From contig CM056574.1 in NCBI GenBank assembly GCA_029721435.1, positions 28,753,001-28,817,000 on the forward strand: a DNA stretch of 64,000 bases. Direction: 5' to 3'. Made by a program: the position numbers and the translations under genes. This stretch comes from Gymnothorax reevesii (lineage: Eukaryota > Chordata > Actinopteri > Anguilliformes > Muraenidae). Shown here piece by piece: positions 17,351 through 29,900 of the stretch. The notes under the pieces are model-generated. The model did no database searches and had not been told where the DNA came from. It saw nothing but the letters and a program-made list of their open reading frames with translations. Numbering within the stretch: position 1 is the first letter of the stretch; each line of letters opens with the position of its first letter.

Positions 17351-19245
17351 GGGCTCTAATTTCCTGGCACAGCGCAGGTGGCGTAGCGAAGCGCAGCCCG
17401 CGCAGTGGTAATTTCGTACGGCGCAGCCCGCGTAGTGGTCATTTTGTGAGGTGCGCAGCCTTCGGTAGACGAAGGTGCGCCGAGATGGGTGTGGCGGCGT
17501 AGTCGGGGGAGGTGTCACATATTCATCAAGACGCAGTGACAATTTCGTAGAAAAAGTCACTGATGGAGTTGCGCAGAAAACTCGCCAGCTTCAACCTGGT
17601 TTAATTTCCGTGCAGTGGTAATTTGGCTGACCGGCGCAGAGTGCGCACACGTCACCGAAATCTCACAGGCAGGTTTACAGAATGTCAGGCACATTTCAAT
17701 GCAAGAAACAAGCACTATTTAATGTAACTATCTGAAAAAGGACATAAATTATAGTATCTATATCGATTGTCCTGATGTCAGATTAAAGGCGGTTGCCACG
17801 CGTAATGGAAACTTGACCTGGCTTAATCAACGCAGCTGAATCTGTGATGCAAACTAACGACTTTGCATCTTTCTCAGCCAACCACAAACTGTATATATTT
17901 ATATCGAATGCTTGCGTTCTATGCTCATTAAAGCCGCTTGCACACTGGACGCGAAACGAATTTTTCGCACGACTGATTACAGGCAAAGTCAATGCAAAGA
18001 CGCGATAGTCGGACAGGGTTTTAATATAGCTCCATGTCCGAAAGTCATAAAAGTTCTAATTTTCCGTGTATTCCAGGAATTATTAGACGTGCAAACTTGG
18101 CTATGTTTGTGTTCGACCTTCACAAAATGCAAATTGATAGCTATCAACTTTTCCTGGTCTTTTTAGCCTATTCGTCTGTTGTCGTTGAAGATAGACGGCA
18201 GTCTTTATTCGGTCTTTCTTTTGAAAATTTGTCAGATGGAACCGATTCACGCTTTATTTCCACAGCAGAGATAAAATAGTGCTTGAGTGAGCAAATCAAT
18301 TCCATGACCATTGACAGTGTGAAGAAATTATCGCATGCACGATCAAGACTGTCCGACACGAAATGCAAATTACTCCATGTCCACCAGCCAGCAAAAAATG
18401 AATGTATTGATATGAGAACAGATTTATAACGAAATAAAGAATAAAAACCAACAAACAGGATATCCAACAAAGATGATCCGTCAATAAATAAATCGCAGTG
18501 TTCATTGGATTGTTCTGTTGTTAAAATGTTTCTTTTTATTCTTACAGATCATTATCAATCTGTTCTAATCGTCCTCTTTTTTTTTGGCTGTCAGACACGG
18601 AGGAATTGTACATTGTCTCGCGCCAGTGTCGACTCGCTGAGCAGAGCTTAAACAGAAACATTGATTGAATTCTCAGTACTCATCTTGAAGAACTGAGCCC
18701 TCTTATCAAAACGTTCACGTTTAATATTTAAAAGAGTCGGTAGATTTGAAGAAATTAAAAACAATAGTAGACTGTCAGACACGGAGATTTATAAAAACCC
18801 TCTCTGACTTTAGGACACAAGACGCAATCTGTCGAGCGTCCAGTGTGCAAGCGGCTTAATTCTAGGCTACTATTATTGTCACTTAGCCTAGGTTTTATCG
18901 TCTTCTGTGGGGGAAAGGAATACAGCCTGATTGCTATGATCTCGTACTGAGTTAAAATCACATATTGAAAATAAATGTGTCACATATCTTGCATTGTTGT
19001 CCATGCATGTTAATCCCAAAATTTAAAGCAGCAACAGTTTGTAATAATGGGAACACGCTATCCATCTTTTCTCTTGCCAGTGAGCAATATTTGACTCGGC
19101 TGTGTCGCCTTCTTTGCCCACTTGCGCTGGAAGAAGGGGCAGAGGCGGGACAGAGGAGTACTTGCGCCAGGCTACGCCGGGCACGAAATTGCCACATACG
19201 CCTGGACACACCCCACACTGCGCCTGGTCTACGAAATTAGAGCCC
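17351..19245. mobile_element. Non-autonomous TIR DNA transposon (GGGCTCTAATTT ends)
   Basis: The left end GGGCTCTAATTTC is the complement of the right end GAAATTAGAGCCC at 19233-19245. Both are followed inward by GC-rich text with repeated GCGCAG and AGTGGTAATTTCGT words, an arrangement common in teleost MITE families. No transposase is present. Flanks are TTA on the left and ATA on the right, so no clean target duplication is seen. A second element sits inside it (17932-18856). Confidence 0.65.
17932..18856. mobile_element. Harbinger-like non-autonomous transposon nested in the above
   Basis: The left end AGCCGCTTGCACACTGGACGC is repeated inverted at the right end. Both sides are flanked by TAA (17929-17931 and 18857-18859). 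A 3 bp TWA duplication is the PIF/Harbinger hallmark. The 925 bp interior has no transposase, so it is non-autonomous or deleted. Confidence 0.75.
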
Positions 19246-22047
19246 ATAGTCTTTGTTCTCAGGTATTTACAAGTACCATGCTTTTGGTAGCCTGTCATGG
19301 CCAATAAAGTTTCTCCAGCTAAATCGTATGCATGGTGTTAGTTCCTTACGAGATACCACATCATGATCATGTGGTTTCGCTGGTCTTATCATCATCAGCC
19401 TTGTCATCCATTCATCAGTTACACCTGACTGCCATTAGCAGCCTCCTCACTGCTCACTATTAAATTCTTTGCCTATGCAGCTGTTCAGTTGCTCATATTA
19501 GTCATTCCGGTCTAAGTGATTTTAATTGCTTGTTCCTATAATCTTGTGCGCTTTGAACAGCTTTACATACTGTACCCAGCTCTATTTGCTGGTAACCATT
19601 ATGATAAGCCTGTTTTCTTTACACTCAAACTCTCAATTGAGTTGGGATGATGGCATAATAATAATAAGAAGAAGAAAAATTAAGAAGAAGAAGAACTGTG
19701 CATGTAATATGTGCTGTCGCAGTAAATTTAAAAAATGTAGATTTTGAAATGTCCAGTATTAATGGCCTGCAATCATCTCTCCAGTGAAATGCTTAGGGGA
19801 GACAGCGCCACCTTCTAACATAGTCTACATAGTATCCAAGTGGGCCAGGTCAGGTAGTTAATTTAAATGGGTTCACTGATATTTGGAGAGGGGCCACTGG
19901 GATGGATTTTAGTATAACCCAGCTAATCGGTTATCGCCTAATAAAAACTGACAAATTTAATATCCCCCACGAGGATAAAGGATTAAACTGCTGTAGCTGT
20001 GTTTGGGGAGATTTTCCACGGGTAACTTTCCCTGGGAGTGTTTGATACAGGAGAATAATAAAGAGATCGGTTATGCTGGTGAGCCCCAGAGTCTGTAACT
20101 GAACTGTGAGATGGGGCCGATGGACTCAACTTTCTCTCCTCGAGGAAGCCAAAGGACAAAACTGAAAAGAGCCAATGAGCTTTGAGTTCAAACTAATCTC
20201 CAGGTATAATGAGCTGAGCTGCCCCTGGGGTGGACAAGCTGTTGAAGATATAGAAAGTGATTAGGGAGTCCCCCAAGTTTGAATCAGGACTGCAGGGTTG
20301 TTGCCCTTGATGTGCAAAATGTGACGTGAATCCCCATGTGCAATATCGTATGGACATAATAAAGTGTGTGTCAAACCTATCTAGTATATTACTCTAGAAA
20401 AGAGTGTAAACTACACTGGATGCAGTTCACGTGAGAGAGGGAGCCCACCCTTCCGTCCCCAGGTCACAGTCAGAAGGAACATTTCCACTCTGTCATTGTA
20501 GCCACTACAAATTCAGCGCTTTGAAATGAAACACTATTTGACTCCAGTGGATTCTAAACAAAATAAATTAATAAACAATATAACCAGAATGAAACATCCA
20601 TTTGAAATTGTTTGCTTGATGGCAACCATGGCCTCAAGTCAGCATCAATGCAGAATGTAAATGTAAAGGCTTTTAAAGGTCACTTTCCTCAAGGGTGGGG
20701 GTGGGGGGGGATGAAAGCTGGAGTCGTCACATGCTTTTCTGGTTGTCAGATATTTTACTTTATTTACTGTAAGAGCACTGTTCACCACAGTGTACACTAA
20801 AACCAAATAAAGCTGAAAGCTTTTTGTCTCTTAAGAAAACTCTGAAGATTTGTTAATTAACCTGAATTAATTATTACTGCTAATTAAAAAGGCAGTTTTG
20901 AATACTTAACCTTGCTGTGAAGATAAAATGATCCCATTAAAGCTGAATGTTGTCACGGATAATTGTCTTGCTAATTTTTATCAAGGCAGGTGCTAATTTG
21001 GATGCCTGCATTCACACTTCAATGGAATAAAAATGTGTTTCTAATCAATCTACCTCTGTGACCAGCCATTAATTGGCTGTAAAGGTGGCGGTTGGTTCAA
21101 GAGCAGGTGAAAGGATTCATACAAATTAATACAGCTCTGCAGGCCTGAGCCACTGATGTATACCTGGACTGAATTTTTAAATAAATTTCTGTTTTATCTA
21201 AACCACAGGCTATTCCTTCAGCAAGTTCAATGTTTTCCACCTTGCAGTACTGGAGGGAATCACATTTGTAGTGTCTGGGTTTTTCTTTTGACACATTCAG
21301 CTGATCCATGTCTCCTCTTGAACTAAATATAGAATTCTAGGATTTATCCTAATGGGTAAAATCAGATTTGCTTCATTTGGGATGAAATGAGATCCAAGAC
21401 GAGGGTAGATATCCAGGAACAGGGAAGGGGGAATCCAGTTATAAGAAATAATTCAACTGTACGTACACTTATATGTCTCTTCATTCTTTTTTTCCTGGCT
21501 ACAAATATCAATTAGAGCAGCCGCAGTGCTTGACACCTTGCCTCACCCTTCCACCAACCACTGCTGAGCACTAAACTGGGCCTGTGCACTCAAGCTAACC
21601 CTTAAAAAAATTTAAATGTAACAATGCACATATGATCCCAATATGTACCAACATGACTCAGTAATAATTGATGTTACGATGAAAATTTTACAGACAGGCT
21701 TCCAAGCCCTTTTTCTTGTCAAACTTCTGGTATCTTGATGTTGGTTACAACTTTCGAGACATGCCATCAGGTCGCATGCATATTTGCGGCGGTTAAATTG
21801 GGTCAGGTCTGTCCATGAATGAGCTCAGCACGTGTTACAATTTCAATAATTGTATTACTTTCATGAATCACGATCTCACTGTGTAGTTTAATAAATATGC
21901 AGTTCTTCCACAGCAGTAAAGAAAAGCTTGAAAAGTGTTCACATTTTTTTTCGAAAACCCTGGAACCCTGTTTACAGACTTTCTGACCTGACAATGCAAC
22001 CAACTGCTACTAGTCTAGAACAATGAGCTATGAGTTCTTCACTCCAA
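19246..22047. other. Gene-free stretch; AAG/AAT simple repeat; possible conserved noncoding DNA
   Basis: There is a purine simple repeat at about 19656-19695. The segment 20810-21090 is rich in TAATTA-type homeodomain words (TTAATTAACC, TTAATTATTA, GCTAATTAAAA) with few CpGs, the texture of vertebrate conserved noncoding elements. No coding exon is evident. Confidence 0.4.
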
Positions 22048-22155
22048 CACAGCAAAAATCACAGTGTTATCTGAACTCCAGTAGTGTTTATTTGAGACCA
22101 GTTGGTCTCATATAAACTCTACTGGAGTTCAGTTAACACTGGGACGTTTGCTGTG
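22048..22155. mobile_element. 108 bp palindromic MITE with CACAG ends
   Basis: The left arm begins CACAGCAAA and contains ACTCCAGTAG-GTTTAT; the right arm is its imperfect complement and ends TTTGCTGTG. The centre is GAGACCAGTTGGTCTC. AA flanks both ends, a possible 2 bp duplication. It is nearly all stem. Confidence 0.75.
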
Positions 22156-24600
22156 AAGTAGTAATTATTTATTTACGTATTTATTCACTTATGTTTTAGC
22201 ATTGGTTCTTTTTTATTCTTCCCAATAACCTTGACGAACAGTTCAGAAACCTACTCCTCAACTTTTCCATGGTGTCAGATAGGAAATGAGTGCAGGAAGG
22301 CAGAAAACTCTTCTTAACCATTTGGATCTAACCAGAGAGGAGTGAAGCTGGGAATAGTTGGGGAAGTTTGAAGAAACTAAGGTGTGGAACTTGATGTTGG
22401 AGGTGAAGCCAGGGGTTGGTGGAGCATAATTTGAAGAGAAGCAAGAATAAACTCTGTATTACAGGTGAAGGCAGTGAGCTCAGTGGAGTCTTACTTGAGG
22501 GAGCGCAAAAAATCTGAAACATTCTGGTCTGCTTGGGAATTATAGCGATTCCCTCCGATTAGAACCAAACCCATGTGCACAGACGGGGGTGAAATTCAGA
22601 GAGCTGAAGATTGAAAAATGTCTACGTTCTCCTCTCCATTCTGATGCCTTTTATGAGCAATGGCACATTATTCACCCTGGAGGGAGAACTGGGCCATTAA
22701 CACTGGAACGCTTTTCAGCCTTGAAGAGAAACAGCGATGAAACGCATGGGAAGAAGGCAAAAGGGAGCCAGTAGAGGAAAATAAAAGACTCTGGCAGGAG
22801 GGGTAGAGAGAGGGATGCTGGGGGAAAGATAATGAGATTTAAGAGTCATGAGATGCGTTTGCTTCCTGCTACAACTGTGGGATTTTCTCATTCGCTGTCA
22901 TGTCCAGCAATACAGTCATTGTTATCGCCACTGTATAATTAGAAAGCAAAGACACATGTCTTGTATTCAAGACATGTGGTGTTCAGTGTTTCAGGAATGA
23001 ATCCAATAATACAGATCCATTTCTTCAGCCTTTTTTTAATGGCCTGGGAGAAAATAAAGGCCACTACCAGCTTGGTTTAGTGCCTTCAGATACACCCTAA
23101 AGCTTATCGTTCACTGAGATCACTGCAACATAATGACTTAAGCACAGGGAAGGCCACAGCGCTGATCCTAATGACTGCCTGCCTGGAATTACAGAGAAAA
23201 CAAAGGAATCGTAACTGTTCTATCCAGTCCCCATTGTTTAATGATAACATGGGTGAACGAAAGAGAGGATATTAATTGTGTCCTGGAGAACATGATGAGT
23301 AATTTATTTTCCAGGGTATCTTTACGAAAAACCTCAAATTTCTTTCTATTCATCCGGTTCTCCAGTCACGTGTTTTATATGTGATTTGAAGTTAGTCCTC
23401 TTATTACGCCAATGAAGGCTGTTTTAAAACCCTCAAAATCTCTGTCTGCTTCTATTCCTCTCTCTGTCTCTGGCATTAGAACGTCTTTCTTGTGTCAGGG
23501 AATAAGTGAATAATGATTCATTCCTCTCAGCAGACACATTTAAAGAGTCTCTAAAGGGAGTTTGCTGTAGTTTCAGCCCAGTGAGCCAAGGAGCTCCAGA
23601 TATATTTCAAGTTCTTTGTTCTCTGATTTGAGATGGATGAGGAGGCCTTATTCGATGATTTCGTTTCATAATAGTGTCTAATTTTCTAGCAAATTAAGGC
23701 CATGCTTTCCATGGTTCCTTAATGTGCATTACAATACAATTACTGAATGCTGGATTAATTCATCTACGATAATGGTGCCTACCTGTGATATAAAAGCTAA
23801 ATGAATGGCATGCCACAACCAGGATTATTTACTTATTTCATAGTGATGACGGAGATAATGCTCAAATATTATGACTATGCAATGCATTGAAAATTGGCTT
23901 GAGTATTTTTTTTCTTTGTTTACTTTTAAACATGCAAGCTCATGAGGAATCAAATTTTAAAAAATTGCAAAAAAGGGAGAAAATGATACTAATGGCTAAA
24001 GACCTGTGATCTTCAGGATTCCTTGGAATTAAAAATTGCTGATCCATATAATCCACAAGAGCTCTCTGTAAGAGAGGAGCAAGCAAGAGAGATAAATTGA
24101 TTCCCATGCTTTTGCCTCTAACTGCCTTGTTGATACCTGAGCTCTGAGGTGAACTTTCAAAAAAATTCCCATTACGTTCCGGGTCAATTTGACCCAACTC
24201 AATGTTCAGTGTCTCTAAAAACATGGTTAACATTCTTTTTTCCAGCTAGATTTAACCTTAACCTTAACCTCACAGATAAAACATGAATTTCACTCAGTTC
24301 TGCTGAAAAAAAAAGTTCTGCACATACATTGCAAGCATCGATGTTGTTTGGGTCATTTTGACCCCAGGACCCATTATTACAAAAAAACCATCTTGTTTTT
24401 GTGTTGTTGCTCAAGACTGGGGACATGGTCAAATTAATTTCTCATTCATTTCACATTTGATCACATTCATTTTCCTATAATCATGTAAAATCCATGTTTG
24501 ATGTATATGGGGAGGATGGGGGAGTTGCGTTTTATTTACTTAGCTATTAAAATGGTCCATAAAAAGGCATAAATGAGCTGAGAGGAGATTGGGTAGCACT
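22156..24600. other. Gene-free stretch with candidate conserved noncoding DNA
   Basis: No exon is recognised. 22850-23760 has balanced composition, no repeat-family match that I know and several homeodomain-like TAATTA words, so it is a candidate enhancer block. At 24178-24195 and 24349-24363 GGGTCA-TTTGACCC words occur, as in some fish DNA transposons, without definable ends. Confidence 0.35.
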
Positions 24601-24604
24601 TTCA

Positions 24605-24710
24605 GTCACAAGCAGGCCTGAGGAAGATCTCTGTAGATCGAAATGTTGCCTAATAAATAAATTAGTACTTTTGGGAGCTATTTGCTCTATTTTGAAAGTT
24701 TTTTGTCACC
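24605..24710 (+). mobile_element. Penelope-type terminal-repeat fragment
   Basis: The text CTGAGGAAGATC then TCTGTAGATCGAAATGTTGCC followed by AATAAA-like sequence is the layout seen at Penelope-like terminal repeats (a hammerhead-like core then a tail). No ORF adjoins it. Assigned by resemblance only. Confidence 0.4.
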
Positions 24711-25269
24711 TGTGTCTTTAATTGGATGTGCGCACACTACCTCCCCTTCACCAAAAGAAACTGGACAATTGATTGCCCAGCTGATTCAGTTCTGGAGCAA
24801 AATCCTATGACCAAATGAGATGGGAGATCAATTAGTACCAAATGAGATGGGAACAGAAGGGTCTGGAGGATGTTCATGATCCAGAGCATATCACTGCATC
24901 TGTGAAGCTTCGTTATGAGTGGGCATGTATAGCTGCCAAGGAAACAAGTTCCCTCTTATTTGGCTGCTAGGGAAAGAAATTGTTAACAGCTACGTTTTGC
25001 ACCAAGAATCAGGCAAAGTCTTCAAAACGGTTATGATTTTGCCTTTTGTGTGCTGTCTTTGTGTTTGTGCCTTACTTTCGTTTTTCATTTCAGCTTTCAT
25101 TTCTGCCGTCTGACGATCCACTCCCAATCTGCATTCTCCAGTTATGTCGTGTGACAGCCTTCAGCATGCCTGCGTCTCGTTGTCCAATCACGTTTCCTCT
25201 TTCGATTTTGGCTCTGGTATTCATTCAGTGCTTCCAGCTGTGTTTAATTCTGGGTCTCACCAAACTCTG

Positions 25270-26060
25270 AGTGAATGCGTTCTCTGATAGGATATTACTA
25301 ACCCGTACTAACCAGCACTTATTTGAGGGTGATTGTAAATATTTCGTCACGTAGTATTAACCTTAATTAACTCATTAGCGAGTCCGTGTGATTCTGGCTT
25401 TCATAATTCTGCCTGAGCTATCTCTGACTAAATGATTTAAAAGCTGTCCTTTCCTTCGCTTTTCTTGTGGTGCTTTTTCCTCATCACATTTAGATTACCT
25501 TAATCTAAACTGCCTAGCTTGATTTATGGTCTCAGCGTCTTGTCTCAAGTCATTTCTGTTAACTGGGTTCTCGTATAATTGTTTATTAATCCCATGTGTT
25601 TCTGTTTCCTTCTGAGATTGCATTCCGAGTCCCCGCCTCCTTTCGTGACTATATGTGGCAGAGTTGGGAGTGCGTTTGTCAGACGGATCCTCGTATTGAC
25701 TCTGTTCTACTTGGTGATATCTCAGTTCCTTGTGCCTTCCGAGTTTCTCCTTGTGTGATTCCCGAGTCTGATTCTCTGCTGCGCCCTTGTCTTGTCTGCC
25801 CTGTGTTTAAGTCTCCCAGTGTGTCCGTCAGTTTAGTTAGGTTCAGTTTTTGTTTCTCTCGTGTAGCCACTCTTGGAGTGAGTATTTCTGTTTCCCCCTG
25901 CCTTAGGCAGAGTACTTTAGTTTTCCCATTTATTCAGTGCATGTGCACGGTGTTTTGTTTCTGGCGTGTCTGCCAATTTTCCCTTAGTGTCTTGTGTTTA
26001 ATAAACACTTCTGGATCCTGCAACTGGTGTTCCTCTGACCTCTCCTTACAAAAACTCATT
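25270..26060 (+). repeat. Pyrimidine-rich dispersed repeat, related to 59280-61130
   Basis: It shares the same order of words with the later copy: TACTAACCCGTACTAACC, GTCCCCGCCTC, a Cys/Ser/Pro-biased pyrimidine tract, then TTTAATAAA followed by GGATCC-GCA. The tail with AATAAA suggests an RNA-derived element. The ORF here (25596-26096) has no recognisable domain and I do not call it a gene. Confidence 0.5.
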
Positions 26061-26153
26061 GGTCACTGTTTCACTGTGCAGATCAATAATGAATAGAATC
26101 ACACTGTGAAAGCAACTAAAGATTTTTATTTATTTATTTATTTTTTTGGCAAT

Positions 26154-26649
26154 TGTAATGTGAATATAGGCCACTAGATGGCAGTATTTACCTTTTTTTT
26201 GTCCAGCTCAGACTGGAGTCATGTTTAGACATGTCCTGGACATGTCTGGGGCAAGTCTCAGAAAATTTAAAAAAAGAGGTCTAAATGTGGGTGGGGTCTG
26301 CAAAAGAGTATATAAGGAAAAGAATTGAGACAGTAAAGTAGTAGGAGAAATTGCAAGAAGATGACCAGACCTGCCATTCTGTTCAAGACCTGTGACGTTT
26401 CTTTTGTGGATTTCTTTGCCTGTGTTTGAGCATTTTCTTCATCCAGGACATCACCAAGCCACCCCACCAAAAAGGGACTGTAATTATATCTGTTTTTTCT
26501 TATTTATCAATCTTGGTCTTTAGTTGTAGGTTGTTATTAGTCTTTGTCTTTGTTAAAAATTAAATGTGTTTTAGTTGTTAAAACTGTGTTTGTCATCCCT
26601 TGCTGTTGCTGTTGTGTTATAAATGTAATAACAAATTGGGGCCATAACA
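26154..26649 (+). repeat. 5' LTR
   Basis: Starts TGTAATGTG and ends CATAACA. A TATATAA-type box lies near 26309-26315 (AGTATATAAGG), a likely promoter for the element. It is identical to the 3' LTR except for about three substitutions. Confidence 0.95.
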
Positions 26650-26651
26650 AA

Positions 26652-26673
26652 TTGGGGGCTCAAGGTCCGGGAT
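26652..26673 (+). other. Primer-binding site
   Basis: Directly after the LTR come TGGGGGCTC and GTCCGGGAT, separated by AAG. Together these halves equal the 18-base complement of a tRNA-Pro 3' end, with three extra bases in the middle. I infer priming by tRNA-Pro or a close relative. Confidence 0.6.
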
Positions 26674-26765
26674 AGACCATTGTGTGAGTAATTTATTGAA
26701 AATCTAACATTCCAAATTGTGAAATTGTTTTTGTGAATTTTCCTAGATATATATTGACAACAGCA

Positions 26766-26912
26766 ATGGATGATTTCTTGGCATCACCAACCGTAGGGGT
26801 TTTGAAGTCTTTTAAAAAAACAGAACTGCTAGAAATTTGCAGACAGTTGGAGCTGACAGAGGTAAAACCAGCCATGCGAAAAGCAAGACTGGCTAGAGAG
26901 ATAGTTGAATAA
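26766..26912 (+). pseudogene. Gag N-terminal fragment, frameshifted from main ORF
   Basis: An ATG here opens 48 codons (MDDFLASPTVGVLKSF...) ending in TAA at 26910-26912. The text resembles Gag starts of related fish elements, with a Leu/Lys-rich helical segment. The main polyprotein continues in another frame from about 26909, across an acidic/basic stretch into the 26987 ORF. A single base change in length near AATAAAAAG would explain the break. Confidence 0.65.
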
Positions 26913-26986
26913 AAAGAGCAGAAAGAGAGAGACAGAGACAGAGAGATTTTGAATTAGAGAAATTCGATAGAGAAGAAAGACTCCAA

Positions 26987-29900
26987 ATGGAGCAACTAAA
27001 AATTAAAATTGAAACTAAAAATACATTTTGTGCCAGTCAGGAGGTAAAACTGGTGCCTCCATTTTCAGAAAAGGATGTTGACAACTATTTCCAGTGTTTT
27101 GAAAAGGTAGCAAAGAGTTGCCAGTGGCCAAAGGAACACTGGCCTCTGATGTTGCAAACTGTCCTCAAGGGTAAAGCTCAACAAGCCTATTCGGCTTTGT
27201 CTGCAGATGATTCCTCTGATTATGAGGTTGTCAAAAAGGTTATTTTGAGAGCTTATGAGTTGGTTCCAGAGGCTTACCGACAGAAATTCAGAGGTCTGAA
27301 GAAATCTGAAAATCAGACTTATGTTGAATTTGCTAATGAGAAGCAGGTTTGCTTTGAGCGCTGGTGTACTTCTATGGAGGTCAAGGATGATTTCAACTCA
27401 CTAAAAGAGATGGTGTTAGTTGAAGAATTCAAGAACTGTGTTAAGGATGATGTTAAGACCTACCTTAATGAGAAGCAAGCACTGAACTTGCAATCAGCTG
27501 CCAAATTTGCAGATGAATATGTTCTCACTCATAAGTCCAAATTTCAGTCTAGCAGTAACAATAAATGGTCCCGATTTCAGAAAAAGGGTTACGGTGATAC
27601 CCAAGATTCCTCACCCAAAGACAAAGACAAATCTGGTGATGGTGCTCAGAAATCCAGTAACAGGTCTGATCAAAGTGTGAAAGCTGACAGTGACAAAAGT
27701 GGTCTAGTTTGCAGTTATTGCAAGAAATCTGGTCATGTTACAACTAACGGTTGGTTCCTTAAAGCTAAGAAAGAAAAAGAAAAGGATACCAAACCAAATG
27801 CCTTTGTGAAAACAAGGTTAGAAACCCCTGTAGTAGATAACCAATCTGCTAAATTGCCTGCTTCTTGTGGGGCTAAAAAGCCTAATACAGCTGACTTTGT
27901 GAGGGAGGAATTTCTTCCATTTGTGTCAGAGGGATTTGTGGCTCTGAATGAGCATACTACTCCTGTCCCCATATATATCCTAAGGGATACCGGAGCTTCT
28001 CAGTCACTTTTGTTGATGGACTCCTTGGAGTTACGTGATGAGACCGCTTCAGGGGATTTCATACTTGTACAAGGTATTGAAGGGAGGACTGTATCTGTAC
28101 CCCTGCGCTCTATATTCTTGAAGTCAGATTTAGTTACAGGACAGGTAAAGGTGGGACTTATGTCAAGTCTACCTATAAAGGGTGTTTCTCTGTTGCTAGG
28201 CAATGACCTGGCTGGGGGCAAAGTAGTTCCCCCTGTACATCTTACTTCACAGCCGAGCACTGAAAATGGGGATGAGGACCCATCTCTGTATCCTTCTTGC
28301 GCAGTGACTCGTGCTATGGCCAAGAAGGCTAAAGAAGATGATGTTGTGGTGCCGTCCAGTACATTGAATAGTCAGGACTCAGGTGGTTCGCCTCATGACT
28401 CTGATTGGCCTACTATGGTTTCTCCGTTTGAGGACTTATCAGATACTTTTATCAGTTCTCTATTCAGCCAGCCGGATGGGTCTGGTGATTCTGATGTGTC
28501 TGGAGACTTGTCTCTGTCCAGAAAGCGGTTGATTGAGGAGCAAACTAATGATCCTGAAATTGGTGTACTAAAGAGGAGAGCCCTTCCTGAAAAAGAAATA
28601 GATGCAGTTCCAGTTGGGTATTATCTCAAGGATGGTGTGTTGATGCGGAAGTGGCGCCCTCCTGATATCCCTGCCAATGCAGATTGGGCAGTGGTCAGGC
28701 AAATTGTTGTTCCGAAGGTCTATAGGAATGAGATCTTAACAATGGCTCATAGTTTACCTTTAGGAGGTCATCTTGGTGTTAACAAGACTGTTGATAAGAT
28801 CATGAAACACTTCTTTTGGCCTGGGCTTCGGAAAGACGTTTCCAACTTTTGCAAAACCTGTCACACTTGTCAGGTAGTTGGAAAACACCAGTTAGACCCA
28901 CCTGTAGCTCCATTGCAGCCTATCCCAGCATTTGGGGAGCCATTCTCTAGGGTCATTGTTGATTGTGTTGGTCCATTACCCAAGACTAGATCTGGAAATC
29001 AGTACTTGTTGACAATCATGTGTGCATCTACCAGATTCCCCGAAGCCATACCTCTACGTAACATCAAGGCAACTGCAATCTCGAAGGCTTTGATAAAGTT
29101 CTTCACGTTGTTTGGTCTTCCCAGGGAAATTCAGTCAGACCAAGGTAGCAATTTCACTTCAGGATTGTTTCAGCAGGTTGTGTATGAACTAGGTGCAAAA
29201 CAGATTCTTTCTAGTGCCTATCATCCAGAAAGTCAGGGTGCCTTAGAGCGGTTTCATTCCACTCTCAAGACAATGATGAGGACTTATTGTTATGACCATG
29301 AGAAAGACTGGGATGAAGGGGTTCATTTGCTGTTGTTTGCAGCTAGAGAAGCAGTGCAGGAGTCTACTGGATTCAGTCCATTTGAGCTAGTGTTTGGTCA
29401 TGAAGTGAGAGGACCTTTGCTATTATTGAGTGAACAATGGCAAGAGGAAGAGCCGCAAATCAGTCTGTTAGACTATGTTAGCAAGTTCAAGGAAAGATTG
29501 CGTGCAGCTTGTGACCTTGCCAAAGAGAACTTGAAATCAAGTCAGGGAAAAATGAAAACTTGGTATGATCATAAGGCTAGAAGCCGTGGGTTTAAACCAG
29601 GAGACAAGGTCCTTGTGTTGTTTCCCTTGCAGTCCAATCCATTGCAGGCTAGATTTCATGGTCCTTATGAAATTCTGACAAAACTCAATGATCTCAATTA
29701 CATTGTGAAGACTCCAGATAGGAGAAAACCAAAACAATTGTGTCATATTAACATGCTTAAGCCTTATCATGACAGAAATGCTAGGGTTGAAGCTGTCACT
29801 TCAGATTCTCCAATGGTCGAAACGTGTGAAGATGAGAAGGAGTTTCAAGATGATGAACCAAGAATTAAAGCTGAAGTTCTTTCATGTAAATTGTCAAATT

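Noticed and set aside
17351..19245. Target duplication for the outer TIR element
   Set aside because: TTA on the left and ATA on the right do not match, so no duplication is claimed.
25596..26096. 166-codon Cys/Ser/Val-rich ORF
   Set aside because: Lies wholly in a pyrimidine-rich dispersed repeat shared with 59-61 kb; no domain.
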